NCBI RefSeq assembly: GCF_003217355.1
Contig: NZ_QJTK01000011.1
Coordinates: 47,362 to 111,361 of the forward strand
Direction of reading: 5' to 3'
DNA from: Rhodobacter viridis
Lineage (GTDB): Bacteria; Pseudomonadota; Alphaproteobacteria; Rhodobacterales; Rhodobacteraceae
DNA: 64,000 bases
The position numbers were made by a program, and so were the translations under genes. This document shows, in pieces, positions 52,619 to 61,786 of this stretch. Each line of letters begins with the position of its first letter. Position 1 is the stretch's first letter. The notes under the pieces are model-generated. The model was given only the letters and a program-made list of their open reading frames with translations. It was not told the origin of the DNA and did no database searches.

Positions 52619-52638
52619 GCGGGCGGCTAGCCGCCCGC
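52619..52638. repeat. Perfect GC palindrome
   Basis: GCGGGCGGC-TA-GCCGCCCGC is a perfect 20-base palindrome 15 bases after the small membrane protein stop. No U-run follows. It stands directly before the three-way-junction element and may be its first stem-loop or a terminator remnant. Confidence 0.55.
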
Positions 52639-52646
52639 CCGAGGAC

Positions 52647-52713
52647 GGCAACCCCCGGGGACGACCCCGGGACGCCCCGATCCCGCGTGCGGGCGCAGGA
52701 TCGGGCGGTTGCC
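52647..52713. other. Compact three-way-junction element, possible structured RNA
   Basis: An outer stem GGCAACC (52647-52653) / GGTTGCC (52707-52713) encloses two hairpins: CCCGGGG (52654-52660) / CCCCGGG (52665-52671) with loop ACGA, and CCCGATCC (52676-52683) / GGATCGGG (52698-52705), the latter extended inside by three more pairs. All three stems are perfect. It lies in the 279-base gap between the mraY-side membrane protein and the DedA gene. It could be a structured RNA, a processing site or a palindromic repeat unit. Confidence 0.5.
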
Positions 52714-52883
52714 CGAGTGAGCCCGCAAGTCCCGGCCCCCCGCTCCAGAACACGCGGGCCCCCGGGCGGGAAGGCGCGATCCGCCCCTTCCGACGACCTG
52801 TTCCCGCAGATGCGGCGCAGGCAGCGTGACGGCCCGGAACTGCGGGTGAGCCGGGCCGTTCTTCGCATTTTCAAAGGGTTCCC

Positions 52884-53435
52884 ATGTCGTTCGACACGCT
52901 GATCCAGACCGCCGGTCTTCCGGGCCTGTTTCTCGGCACGATGGCCGAGGGCGAGGGCGTCGCCGTGCTGGGCGGCGTGCTGGCGCATCGCGCACTCTTT
53001 CCGGTCGAGATCGTTTCGCTTGTCGTCACCGCCGGAGCCATCGCGGCCGATCAGCTTTTCTTCGCGCTCGGGCGGCTTGCGGGGCAGGGCGCCTTGGCCG
53101 CCCGCCTGCTCTCGAAAGGCCCGGTGCAGGCGCTGCATCGCCAGCTTGGGCGGCATCAGACGCTTTCGGTCCTCGGCTTTCGCTTCGTCTATGGGCTGAA
53201 GATCGCGGGGGCGGTCTTGATCGGCACCTCCGAGATCGGCTGGCGCCGCTTCGCCACGCTTGACGCGCTCTCCTGCCTCGTCTGGGCGCATCTTTTCGTC
53301 GGGCTCGGCTATGTCGCGGGGCAGGCGATCACCCGCTTCTTCGGCGATCTGGCGCTGCATGTCCATCTGGCGATCGCCATCCTTGGCGTGCTGGCCGCGG
53401 CCTGGGCGCTGCACCGGATCCTGCGGCGGCGCTGA
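52884..53435 (+). CDS. DedA family membrane protein
   Basis: The 183-residue protein is a DedA/SNARE-associated family member: [20 protein letters not shown] at the N-terminus carries the acidic pair, and the family motif F-x-G-R-F/Y appears as [20 protein letters not shown]. It is probably a polyprenyl-phosphate or phospholipid transporter at the inner membrane. DedA proteins have been connected to recycling of undecaprenyl phosphate, so a place among mur genes may be meaningful. The ATG is poorly preceded by a ribosome binding site (AAAGGGTTCCC). Confidence 0.88.
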   Translation: MSFDTLIQTAGLPGLFLGTMAEGEGVAVLGGVLAHRALFPVEIVSLVVTAGAIAADQLFFALGRLAGQGALAARLLSKGPVQALHRQLGRHQTLSVLGFRFVYGLKIAGAVLIGTSEIGWRRFATLDALSCLVWAHLFVGLGYVAGQAITRFFGDLALHVHLAIAILGVLAAAWALHRILRRR

Positions 53436-53483
53436 CGCGCCTCGCGCGCTTGTGCCGTGAACCGGGCCGGAAGGGCTTTTCCT

Positions 53484-53530
53484 TTTATCTTGCCTCAAAT
53501 ATCTCGGGGTGCGGGGCAGAGCCCCGCTGC
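53484..53530 (+). repeat. AT-then-GC hairpin repeat just before murD
   Basis: The sequence goes from a pyrimidine-rich block with CTTGCCTCAAATATC to the hairpin GCGGGGC-AGA-GCCCCGC (53511-53527). This composition resembles a small repeat that I remember from several Rhodobacteraceae genomes. It provides or abuts the murD ribosome binding site (GGAGGT, 53535-53540). Confidence 0.45.
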
Positions 53531-53545
53531 TTACGGAGGTCGCGG

Positions 53546-54946
53546 ATGATACCGGTTCAGGGATATGAGGGCGCGCGCGTCGCGGTGCTGGGGCTCGGGC
53601 GCTCGGGGCTCGCGACGGCGGCGGCGTTGAGGGCAGGCGGCGCGGAGCCCGTGCTCTGGGACGACAGCCCCGAAGCCCGGGCCAAGGCCGAGGCCGCGGG
53701 GTACACCTGCACCGATCTGACCCGTCAGGGCGCCTTTGACGGCATCGCCGCGCTGATCACCTCGCCCGGCATCCCGCATCTTTATCCCCGCCCCAATCCG
53801 GTCATCGCCGCGGCGATGGCGGCGGGCGTGCCGGTCGACAATGACATCGGGCTCTTCTTCCGCTCCTGGGCGACGGCGGGCTGGGATGATTTCGACGTCA
53901 CGCCGCGCACGGTCTGCATCACCGGCTCGAACGGCAAATCGACCACCACGGCGCTGATCCATCACATCCTGACCCACGCGGGTCGGCCCACGCAGATGGC
54001 GGGCAACATCGGCCGCGGTGTCCTTGATATCGATCCGCCCGCGGATGGCGAGGTGGTGGTGCTGGAACTCTCCTCCTACCAGACCGATCTCGCCCGCGCG
54101 CTGACCCCCGATATCGCCGTCTTCACCAACCTCTCGCCCGATCACATGGACCGCCATTCCGGCATGGGCGGCTATTTCGCCGCCAAGCGTCGGCTCTTTG
54201 CCGAAGGCGCGCCTGATCGCGCGGTGATCGGCATCGACGAGCCCGAGGGGGTCTATCTGGCCAATCAGATGGCGATGGGGCGCGAGGATGACCGGGTGAT
54301 CCGGGTCTCCTCGGCGAAGAAACTCGGCGATTACGGCTGGTCGGTCTTTGCGCGCAAAGGCTTTCTGGCCGAATGGCGCAAGGGGCGGCAGGTCGCCTCG
54401 ATCGATCTGCGCGGCGTGAAGGCGCTGCCCGGTGCGCACAACCATCAAAACGCCTGCGCCGCCTATGCCGCCTGCCGCTCGCTCGGTCTGGCGCCGAAGC
54501 TGATCGAGGAGGCCTTCCACAGCTTTGGCGGGCTGCCGCACCGCAGCCAGACCATCGCGGAAAAGCGCGGTGTGCGCTATGTGAACGACAGCAAGGCGAC
54601 GAACGTCGACAGCGCGGCCAAGGCGCTGGAAGCCTTCACCAACATTCGCTGGATCGTTGGCGGCATGGGCAAGGAAGGCGGCGTGAGCGCGCTGAAACCG
54701 CTTCTGGGCACGGTGAAGAAGACCTATTTCATCGGCCATTCCGGGCGCGATTTCGCCCTCGAACTGGCGCCGCTCGCGCATGAGATCTGCGAGACGATGG
54801 ACCGCGCCGTCGCCCGCGCCGCCGAGGAGGCCGAACCGGGCGATACCGTGCTGCTGGCCCCGGCGGCGGCCTCGTTCGACCAATATCCGAACTTCGAAAA
54901 ACGCGGCGAGCATTTCACCGCGCTCGCACAGGCGCTGCCCGACTGA
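53546..54946 (+). CDS. murD: UDP-MurNAc-L-alanine-D-glutamate ligase
   Basis: The 466-residue ligase has an N-terminal Rossmann-like [17 protein letters not shown], the ATP loop [11 protein letters not shown] (residues 125-135), [19 protein letters not shown] and YVNDSKATN. MurD adds D-glutamate to UDP-MurNAc-L-Ala. GGAGGT precedes the ATG at 53546. In other Rhodobacterales it normally leads on to ftsW, murG and murC, but here a sulfotransferase-like gene follows, so the cluster is broken at this point. Confidence 0.95.
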   Translation: MIPVQGYEGARVAVLGLGRSGLATAAALRAGGAEPVLWDDSPEARAKAEAAGYTCTDLTRQGAFDGIAALITSPGIPHLYPRPNPVIAAAMAAGVPVDNDIGLFFRSWATAGWDDFDVTPRTVCITGSNGKSTTTALIHHILTHAGRPTQMAGNIGRGVLDIDPPADGEVVVLELSSYQTDLARALTPDIAVFTNLSPDHMDRHSGMGGYFAAKRRLFAEGAPDRAVIGIDEPEGVYLANQMAMGREDDRVIRVSSAKKLGDYGWSVFARKGFLAEWRKGRQVASIDLRGVKALPGAHNHQNACAAYAACRSLGLAPKLIEEAFHSFGGLPHRSQTIAEKRGVRYVNDSKATNVDSAAKALEAFTNIRWIVGGMGKEGGVSALKPLLGTVKKTYFIGHSGRDFALELAPLAHEICETMDRAVARAAEEAEPGDTVLLAPAAASFDQYPNFEKRGEHFTALAQALPD

Positions 54947-55016
54947 GGGGCGCTTGCGATGGGGCGCGGGCGCCGTCATACTCGCCCGCGGCCACAACAA
55001 CAGGCGAGAGCCCCCC

Positions 55017-55595
55017 ATGATGGTGTTCCCCCGCGAGAGCCTCGTGTTTTTCGCGGTTCCCAAGACCGGCACGACCGCGATCGAGGCGGCGCTTGATGCC
55101 CGCGCTGCGATTGTCCTGCGCGATCCGCCGCATCTGAAACACATGACGGTGGCCAGCTACGCGCGGTCGCTGCGCCCGCTGCTCAAGGCCGATTACGAGA
55201 TGATGGCGGTGATCCGTCATCCGCTCGACTGGCACGGCTCGAATTACCGCTATCGCACCCGGTCGAAGCTGCAGGGCACGCCCCGTTCGACCGCGCATCT
55301 GAGTTTCGCCGAGTTCATCGCGCGGATGCTGACCCCCGGCAACCCCGAGGCCGAGGGGGCGCAATCGCGCTTTTTAAGCCTCAAGGACGGGTCTTGCCCG
55401 GTGCAGCACCTCTTCCGCTACGAGGCGCAAGACCGGATTCTGGCCTTTCTGGCCGAGCGCTTCGGGGGGCCGGTCGAACTGCCCGTCGTCAATGTCTCGC
55501 CCCAGCGCGCGCTCGATCTGCCCGAGACGCTGCGGGCGGAACATGAAACCCGCTTCGCGCGCTGCTACAACATGTGGGAGACGGCGCAGCACTAA
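55017..55595 (+). CDS. Sulfotransferase-like protein
   Basis: The 192-residue protein starts with the PAPS-binding loop VFFAVPKTGTTAIEAALDAR (residues about 10-29) and contains AVIRHPLDWHGSNYRYR, the 3'-phosphate binding pattern of sulfotransferases. It is short for the family, but these motifs are intact. The acceptor is unknown. Two ATG codons (55017, 55020) precede a typical start; there is no strong ribosome binding site. It is followed by a GFA gene after 10 bp. Confidence 0.82.
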   Translation: MMVFPRESLVFFAVPKTGTTAIEAALDARAAIVLRDPPHLKHMTVASYARSLRPLLKADYEMMAVIRHPLDWHGSNYRYRTRSKLQGTPRSTAHLSFAEFIARMLTPGNPEAEGAQSRFLSLKDGSCPVQHLFRYEAQDRILAFLAERFGGPVELPVVNVSPQRALDLPETLRAEHETRFARCYNMWETAQH

Positions 55596-55605
55596 GGAGG
55601 ATCGC

Positions 55606-56082
55606 ATGACCGAATGCCTGACTGGCCGCTGCACCTGCGGGCAGATGAGTTACCGGATGACCGCGGCGCCGATGATCACCCATGCCTGCCATTGCAGCTG
55701 GTGCCAACGCGAGACCGGCACCGCCTTCGCGCTGAACACCCTGATCGAGACCGACCGGCTTCAGGTGATGGGCGCGGTTGATTACGTCATGACGCCCTCG
55801 GCCTCGGGCAAGGGGCAGGAGATCGCCCGCTGCCCCAGCTGCCGCGTTGCGGTCTTCAGCCATTATGCCGGGGCAGGGCGGGTGCTGGCCTTTGTCCGCG
55901 TCGGCACGCTCGACACCCCCGCCGCCTGTCCGCCCGATGTGCATATCTTCACCGCGACGAAACAGCCTTGGGTGGTTTTCCCGGAAGGCGCGAAGGTCTT
56001 TGCCGAGTATTACAAAAGCGCCGAGGTCTGGTCGCCCGAGGCGCTGGAGCGCCGCCGCGCGGCGCTGGCGAAGGTCAGCTGA
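55606..56082 (+). CDS. GFA family protein
   Basis: The 158-residue protein is of the glutathione-dependent formaldehyde-activating (GFA/CENP-V) fold, with zinc ligands CTCGQMSY near residue 9, CHCSWCQRETGTAF near residue 29 and CPSCR near residue 78. Most members have no proven formaldehyde activity and are simply zinc-binding proteins. TAAGGAGG lies before the ATG. It is likely cotranscribed with the sulfotransferase-like gene. Confidence 0.9.
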   Translation: MTECLTGRCTCGQMSYRMTAAPMITHACHCSWCQRETGTAFALNTLIETDRLQVMGAVDYVMTPSASGKGQEIARCPSCRVAVFSHYAGAGRVLAFVRVGTLDTPAACPPDVHIFTATKQPWVVFPEGAKVFAEYYKSAEVWSPEALERRRAALAKVS

Positions 56083-56160
56083 GCCCGCCCGCCACGCGGT
56101 GCTTTTCAAGCGGCCCCCTTTGCGCTAGGGCTTCGCACGACGAATCCGACGGAGACAGCG

Positions 56161-57207
56161 ATGACCGAGCGCAAGACTGGCCTGACCTATGCCGATGCAG
56201 GCGTGGATATCGATGCGGGCAATGCGCTCGTCGAACGGATCAAACCGGCGGCGAAACGCACCAACCGTCCGGGCACCGTTTCGGGGCTGGGCGGGTTCGG
56301 CGCGCTCTTTGACCTCAAGGCCGCGGGCTACAATGATCCGATCCTTGTGGCCGCGACCGATGGCGTCGGCACGAAGCTGCGGATTGCCATCGACACCGGC
56401 GTCGTGGACACGATCGGCATCGATCTTGTCGCGATGTGCGTGAACGATCTGGTCTGCCAAGGCGCCGAGCCGCTGTTCTTTCTGGATTATTTCGCCACCG
56501 GCAAGCTCGAGGTCGCGCAGGCCGCGACGATCATCGAGGGCATCGCCGAGGGTTGTGCGCAATCGGGCTGTGCGCTGATCGGCGGCGAGACCGCCGAGAT
56601 GCCGGGCATGTATGCCAAGGAAGATTTCGATCTGGCGGGCTTTGCCGTCGGCGCGATGGAACGCGGGTCGGATCTGCCTGCGGGCGTGGTCGCGGGCGAT
56701 GTGCTGCTCGGTCTTGGCTCGAATGGCGTGCATTCGAACGGCTACAGCTTCGTGCGCAAGGTGGTCGAGCTGTCGGGCCTTGGCTGGGAGGCGGCTTCGC
56801 CCTTCTCGGACGGCACTCTGGGGCAGGCGCTGCTGGCGCCGACCCGGCTTTACGTGAAACAGGCGCTGGCCGCGATCCGCGCGGGGGGCGTGCATGCGCT
56901 CGCCCATATCACCGGCGGCGGTCTGACCGAGAACCTGCCGCGCGTCCTGCCCGAGGGGCTGGGGGCCACGATTGACCTTTCGTCCTGGCCGCTGCCGCCG
57001 GTCTTCCGCTGGCTGGCCGAGACCGCAAGCATGGCCGAACCCGAGCTGCTGAAGACCTTCAACTGCGGCATCGGCATGATCTGCGTGGTGGACGCGGGCG
57101 AGGCCCCGGCGCTGAAAGCGCTTCTGGAAGCCGCGGGCGAAACCGTCACCGTGATCGGCACCGTGACCGAGGGCAAGGGCGTCGCCTATACGGGCAAGCT
57201 CCTGTGA
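56161..57207 (+). CDS. purM: Phosphoribosylformylglycinamidine cyclo-ligase
   Basis: The 348-residue AIR synthetase begins with [20 protein letters not shown] and contains [35 protein letters not shown] (20 residues shown), [11 protein letters not shown] and the C-terminal [13 protein letters not shown]. It makes aminoimidazole ribotide from FGAM and ATP in purine synthesis. The stop codon overlaps the purN start (GTGA). Confidence 0.96.
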   Translation: MTERKTGLTYADAGVDIDAGNALVERIKPAAKRTNRPGTVSGLGGFGALFDLKAAGYNDPILVAATDGVGTKLRIAIDTGVVDTIGIDLVAMCVNDLVCQGAEPLFFLDYFATGKLEVAQAATIIEGIAEGCAQSGCALIGGETAEMPGMYAKEDFDLAGFAVGAMERGSDLPAGVVAGDVLLGLGSNGVHSNGYSFVRKVVELSGLGWEAASPFSDGTLGQALLAPTRLYVKQALAAIRAGGVHALAHITGGGLTENLPRVLPEGLGATIDLSSWPLPPVFRWLAETASMAEPELLKTFNCGIGMICVVDAGEAPALKALLEAAGETVTVIGTVTEGKGVAYTGKLL

Positions 57208-57794
57208 CCACCCGCGTCGCGATCCTGATTTCGGGGGGGGGCTCGAACATGCTCCGCCTCGTCGAGGACATGAAGGGCCTTGGCTATGCGACGCCGGTGC
57301 TGGTGGCCTCGAACGACCCGAGCGCGGCGGGGATCGACCGCGCCGCGCGTCTGGGCGTCGCGACGGCGGTGATCGACCACCGACCCTTCGGCAAGGATCG
57401 CGCGGCGTTCGAGGCGGAACTGCTGAAACCGATCCTTGCAGCGAAGCCCGATGTTCTGTGCCTTGCCGGGTTCATGCGGGTGCTGACGCCCGATTTCGTC
57501 ACGCCCTTTGCCGGGCGGATGCTGAACATCCACCCCTCGCTGCTGCCGAAATATCCCGGCCTGCACACGCATCAGCGCGCGCTCGAGGCGGGCGATGCCG
57601 AGGCCGGTTGCACCGTGCATGAGGTGACGCCGGTTCTGGATGACGGCCCGATCCTGGGTCAGGCGCGGGTGCCGGTCGAGCCGGGCGATACGGCGGAAAC
57701 GCTGGCGGCCCGTGTTCTGGCGCAGGAGCACAAGCTTTACCCCGCCGTGCTGCGCCGCTTCGTGACCGGCAACCGCAGCCGTCTGGATCTGTGA
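57204..57794 (+). CDS. purN: Phosphoribosylglycinamide formyltransferase
   Basis: The 196-residue GAR transformylase has the N-terminal [12 protein letters not shown], the catalytic region [20 protein letters not shown] (Asn and His) and [17 protein letters not shown] with the catalytic Asp. It uses 10-formyl-tetrahydrofolate. The GTG at 57204 overlaps the purM stop, which is a standard pairing of these two genes in proteobacteria. Confidence 0.95.
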   Translation: MTTRVAILISGGGSNMLRLVEDMKGLGYATPVLVASNDPSAAGIDRAARLGVATAVIDHRPFGKDRAAFEAELLKPILAAKPDVLCLAGFMRVLTPDFVTPFAGRMLNIHPSLLPKYPGLHTHQRALEAGDAEAGCTVHEVTPVLDDGPILGQARVPVEPGDTAETLAARVLAQEHKLYPAVLRRFVTGNRSRLDL

Positions 57795-57969
57795 CGGCGG
57801 GCGCTTGGCTCCGTCCGACCCGGTCAGAGCCGCCCTCTGCAGCGAATAATGTGTCGTTGGTCACAAGGAATTGTGCATTCCTGCAATGACACGCTTTCCT
57901 TTGTGCGGACAAATGCCTAAACCGGAAGGGCAAGGCGGGATGCCCCCGCGATCCCCGGGAAAAGGCACG

Positions 57970-59124
57970 ATGCAGACGATCACCACCACCGACGCACTGG
58001 AGCAATTCTGCACCCGCGCCAAGGCTGCCCCCTATGTGACAGTTGATACCGAGTTCCTCCGCGAACGCACCTACTGGTCGAAGCTCTGCCTCGTGCAGAT
58101 GGCGCTTCCCGGCAAGGAGGGCGAGGCGGTTCTGGTCGATCCGCTGGTCGAGGGCCTGTCGCTTGAACCGCTTTACGACCTCTTCCGGCATCAGGACACC
58201 GTCAAGGTCTTCCACGCCGCCCGGCAGGATCTGGAGATTTTCTTCACCGAGGCCGGGGTCTTCCCGCTGCCGCTGTTCGACACGCAGGTCGCGGCGATGG
58301 TCTGCGGCTTTGGCGAGCAGGTCGGCTACGAGACGCTCGTGAAAAAGATCGCGCGGCAGTCGCTCGACAAGACCTCGCGCTTCACCGATTGGTCGCGCCG
58401 CCCGCTGACCGATGCGCAAAAGGCCTATGCTTTGGCCGATGTCACGCATCTGCGGATGATCTACGAATTCCTTTCGAAAGAGCTGAAGAAATCCGGCCGC
58501 GAGAAATGGGTCGAGGAGGAGGAGGCGATCCTTCTGTCGCCCGAGACCTATATCACCCGCCCCGAGGAAGCCTGGGAAAGGGTGAAGACGCGGACGAATT
58601 CGGGGCGTTTCATGGCCGTCGTGCGCGAACTGGCCCGCTTCCGCGAGGCCTATGCCCAAGGCAAGAACATCCCGCGCTCGCGCGTGTTCAAGGACGATGC
58701 GCTCTTGGAACTGGCCTCGACCAAGCCCTTGACGCTCGATGAGCTGGGCAAGTCGCGGCTTTTGCTGCGCGAGGCGCGGCGGGGCGACATTGCCGATGGC
58801 ATCATCGCGGCGGTGAAGGTCGGGATGGAGACGAAGCCCGAGGATTTCCCGCGGGTGCCCGACGAGGATGCACAGCTGCAGGTGAATACGGCGCTGGCCG
58901 ATCTGCTGCGCGTGCTTCTGAAGGCGAAATCGGAAGAGACCGGGGTGGCGGCGAAGCTGATTGCCACCGCCGCGGATCTGGACCGGATCGCCGCGGGCAA
59001 GCGCGACGTGGCGGCGCTGAACGGCTGGCGGCTCGATGTCTTCGGCAATGACGCGCTGCGGCTGGCCAAGGGCGAGATCGCGCTGACCGCCGCGGGCGGC
59101 TCGGTGCGGGTCGTGCCGGTCTGA
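57970..59124 (+). CDS. rnd: Ribonuclease D
   Basis: The 384-residue protein has a DEDDy exonuclease domain (VDTEFLRERTYWSKLC, FHAARQDLEIF, ADVTHLRMIY) in residues about 20-195 and an HRDC domain around 215-290 (LARFREAYAQGKNIPRSRVF). RNase D trims tRNA 3' ends and other stable RNAs. The start at 57970 is the family-typical N-terminus. A strong intrinsic terminator follows at 59146-59182. Confidence 0.94.
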   Translation: MQTITTTDALEQFCTRAKAAPYVTVDTEFLRERTYWSKLCLVQMALPGKEGEAVLVDPLVEGLSLEPLYDLFRHQDTVKVFHAARQDLEIFFTEAGVFPLPLFDTQVAAMVCGFGEQVGYETLVKKIARQSLDKTSRFTDWSRRPLTDAQKAYALADVTHLRMIYEFLSKELKKSGREKWVEEEEAILLSPETYITRPEEAWERVKTRTNSGRFMAVVRELARFREAYAQGKNIPRSRVFKDDALLELASTKPLTLDELGKSRLLLREARRGDIADGIIAAVKVGMETKPEDFPRVPDEDAQLQVNTALADLLRVLLKAKSEETGVAAKLIATAADLDRIAAGKRDVAALNGWRLDVFGNDALRLAKGEIALTAAGGSVRVVPV

Positions 59125-59145
59125 TCCGAATTAGCAAGATGTCCT

Positions 59146-59182
59146 CGGGCGGGGAAACGCAGCGCGTTTCCCCGCCCGTTTT
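59146..59182 (+). terminator. Strong intrinsic terminator after rnd
   Basis: CGGGCGGGGAAACGC and GCGTTTCCCCGCCCG form a perfect 15-bp stem with a three-base loop, followed by TTTT. It is 21 bases after the rnd stop. Confidence 0.9.
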
Positions 59183-59238
59183 GCGACGTCCGTCACGGGA
59201 TCGCCTCCCCAAGCCTGACAGAGGCCGGCGCCTGACCT

Positions 59239-59259
59239 GGCGGGCGAGAAGCGCCCGCC
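59239..59259. other. Hairpin in the rnd-uvrD gap
   Basis: GGCGGGCG and CGCCCGCC pair around the loop AGAAG. It may help end transcription from the uvrD side, but no U-run is seen on the minus strand. Confidence 0.4.
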
Positions 59260-59365
59260 GAGGGCGGGGCGGGCGGCTCACCGAGTGCCTTTGGGCCCTC
59301 GGCGGTCATGGGGCTAATCTTGCGCGTGACCTCGGCGGTGGCCTCGGTCAGATCAGGCGGTCCGG

Positions 59366-61717
59366 TCAGAACGGCACGTCATCCAGCCCGACGGCAGGTT
59401 TCAGGAACCCCGCCTTCACATGCTTCGATCCGGCTTTTTCGAATTCGATCAAGGCGGTGTCGCCTTCAAGGTCGATCACCTCGCCATAGCCGAACTTCTG
59501 GTGGAACACCCGGTCGCCGATGCCAAAGGCAACGCTGTCGACCGTCGTCACTGTGCGCGCCTTCGGCCGCGGCGGCTCGGTCGCGCGGGTCTCCATCCGC
59601 TTCCAGCCCGGGGAATTGTAGACATCGGCCTTGGTCGCGCGGCTCTCCAGACTGCCGAAGCCAGCCTGCGTCGCCGCGCCGAAGCCGCCGCCGTAAAGCC
59701 CGGGCGGGGTCAGCACCTCGACCCGCGCGGCGGGCAATTCGTCGATGAAGCGCGAGGGCAGTTGCGACTGCCATTGCCCGTAAACCCGTCGGTTGCCCGC
59801 AAAGGAAATCGTGCACAGCGCCTCGGCCCGGGTGATGCCGACATAAGCCAGCCGCCGTTCCTCCTCCAAAGCACGCAGACCGCCCTCGTCCAGCGCGCGC
59901 TGGCTCGGGAACAGCCCATCCTCCCAGCCGGGCAGGAAGACCGCGGGAAATTCCAGCCCCTTCGCCGCATGCAGCGTCATGATCGAGACCTTGTCCTCGG
60001 ACTGGTCCTTGTCATTGTCCATGATCAGCGCGACGTGCTCAAGGAACCCCTGCAGGTTCTCGAAGCCTTCGAGCGCCTTCACCAGTTCCTTCAGGTTTTC
60101 GAGCCGCCCCGGCGCCTCGGGCGTCTTGTCGGCAAGCCACATCTCGGTGTAGCCACTCTCCTCCAGAATGGTTTCGGCCAGCCGCACATGGTCGGAATTG
60201 TCGAGCACCGCCGCATGCCAGCGCCCGATGCCCTCAAGGAAATTGCGCAACGCCCCCGCCGCCTTGCCGCTGATCGCGCCCTGCTGCAGCGCGGCTTTCG
60301 CGCCCATGACCAGACCCGCCTCGGCCGCCCGCGCGCAGCTTTGAATGACCGCCTGCGCCTTGTCGCCCAAGCCCCGCTTGGGCAGGTTCACCACCCGCTC
60401 GAACGCCAGATCATCGTCGGGCGACACGGCCAGCCGGAAATAGGCCATCGCATCGCGGATTTCCTGCCGTTCATAGAAGCGCGGGCCGCCGATGACGCGA
60501 TAGGGCAGGCCGATGGTCAGGAAACGGTCTTCAAAGGCGCGCATCTGATGGCTGGCGCGCACCAAAATCGCCTGTCCGTTCAACGGGATGGGATCAAGGC
60601 CGCGAGTGCCGCGCGAGAGGCTTTCGACCTCTTCGCCGATCCAGCGCGCTTCCTCGTCGCCGTCCCAATGGCCGATCAGCCGGACCTTTTCACCACCCTT
60701 GTCCGCGGTCCAAAGCGTCTTGCCCAGACGGTCGCGGTTCGCCGTGATCAGACCGGAAGCCGCGGCCAGAATATGCTCGGTCGAGCGGTAATTCTGTTCC
60801 AGACGCACCACCACCGCGCCCGGAAAATCCTTTTCGAACCGCAGGATATTGCCCACCTCGGCCCCGCGCCAGCCGTAGATCGACTGATCGTCGTCGCCGA
60901 CGCAGCAGATGTTGCGATGCGCCTGCGCCAGCAGCCGCAGCCACAGATATTGCGCCGTGTTGGTGTCCTGATATTCGTCGACGAGGATATATTTGAACCA
61001 GCGCTGATACTGCTGCAGCACATCGGCATGGCGCTGAAAGATCGTCACCATGTGCAGCAGCAGATCGCCGAAATCGACGGCGTTCAGCGTGCGCAGACGC
61101 TCCTGATAGGCGGCGTAAAGCTCGGAGCCGCGGTTGTTGAAATGCGCGGTCTCGGCGCCCTGCACCCGCTCGGGCGTCCAGGCGCGGTTCTTCCAGCTGT
61201 CGATCAGCCCGGCCAGTTGCCGCGCGGGCCAACGCTTCTCATCCATGTTCGCGGCGATGATCAGCTGTTTCAAAAGCCGGACCTGATCGTCGGTGTCAAG
61301 AATCGTGAAGTTCGAGCGCAGCTCGACCAGTTCCGCGTGACGGCGCAAGAGCTTGACGCAGACCGAGTGGAAGGTGCCGAGCCATGGCATCCCCTCCAGC
61401 GTCTGCCCCATCAGCCGACCGATGCGGTCCTTCATTTCCCGCGCGGCCTTGTTGGTGAAGGTGACGGCCAGCACCTCGTTCGGCCGGGCGCGGCCGGAAT
61501 GGATCAGATGCGCGATGCGCGAGGTCAGCGCCTTGGTCTTGCCGGTGCCCGCGCCTGCAAGCATCAGCACGGGGCCATCGAGCGCCTCGACCGCCTGCCG
61601 CTGCGCGTCGTTCAGACCGTCGAGCCAGGGCGTGCCGACAGGGCCGCGCGCCGCCATCATGGCACGTTGCGACAGGCTCAGCCCGCCGAAATCATCATCA
61701 TCGAGGATACTGCTCAT
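59366..61717 (-). CDS. uvrD: UvrD/PcrA-type superfamily I DNA helicase
   Basis: The 783-residue helicase has the seven SF1 motifs: LNDAQRQAVEALDGPVLMLA, Walker A AGAGTGKTKAL (Gly57-Thr61), VTFTNKAAREM, YQDTN, GDDDQSIYGWRGA, NYRST, TLHAAKGLEF and GITRAE. It unwinds DNA 3' to 5' in nucleotide excision and mismatch repair. A GTTC-N7-GTTC LexA box lies 42-56 bp before the start at 61717, indicating SOS control. It is convergent with rnd. Confidence 0.95.
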   Translation of the reverse strand: MSSILDDDDFGGLSLSQRAMMAARGPVGTPWLDGLNDAQRQAVEALDGPVLMLAGAGTGKTKALTSRIAHLIHSGRARPNEVLAVTFTNKAAREMKDRIGRLMGQTLEGMPWLGTFHSVCVKLLRRHAELVELRSNFTILDTDDQVRLLKQLIIAANMDEKRWPARQLAGLIDSWKNRAWTPERVQGAETAHFNNRGSELYAAYQERLRTLNAVDFGDLLLHMVTIFQRHADVLQQYQRWFKYILVDEYQDTNTAQYLWLRLLAQAHRNICCVGDDDQSIYGWRGAEVGNILRFEKDFPGAVVVRLEQNYRSTEHILAAASGLITANRDRLGKTLWTADKGGEKVRLIGHWDGDEEARWIGEEVESLSRGTRGLDPIPLNGQAILVRASHQMRAFEDRFLTIGLPYRVIGGPRFYERQEIRDAMAYFRLAVSPDDDLAFERVVNLPKRGLGDKAQAVIQSCARAAEAGLVMGAKAALQQGAISGKAAGALRNFLEGIGRWHAAVLDNSDHVRLAETILEESGYTEMWLADKTPEAPGRLENLKELVKALEGFENLQGFLEHVALIMDNDKDQSEDKVSIMTLHAAKGLEFPAVFLPGWEDGLFPSQRALDEGGLRALEEERRLAYVGITRAEALCTISFAGNRRVYGQWQSQLPSRFIDELPAARVEVLTPPGLYGGGFGAATQAGFGSLESRATKADVYNSPGWKRMETRATEPPRPKARTVTTVDSVAFGIGDRVFHQKFGYGEVIDLEGDTALIEFEKAGSKHVKAGFLKPAVGLDDVPF

Positions 61718-61758
61718 GGGGCGCCACTATAGCTTGCGCGGCGGCAAAGCCAAGGCCT

Positions 61759-61773
61759 GTTCGTTTTTTGTTC
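61759..61773. promoter_or_regulatory. LexA (SOS) box upstream of uvrD
   Basis: GTTC-N7-GTTC (GTTC at 61759-61762 and 61770-61773), the direct-repeat LexA site of Rhodobacter and other alphaproteobacteria, is perfect here and 42-56 bp upstream of the uvrD start. Confidence 0.8.
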
Positions 61774-61786
61774 CTGCAAATACGAA

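Noticed and set aside
52619..52638. Perfect palindrome interpreted as an intrinsic terminator of the mur operon
   Set aside because: No U-run follows on either strand; kept as a palindrome and possible part of the structured element instead.
59420..61732. Long plus-strand open frame opposite uvrD
   Set aside because: The UvrD motifs on the minus strand are complete and the plus-strand translation looks like a compositional shadow.
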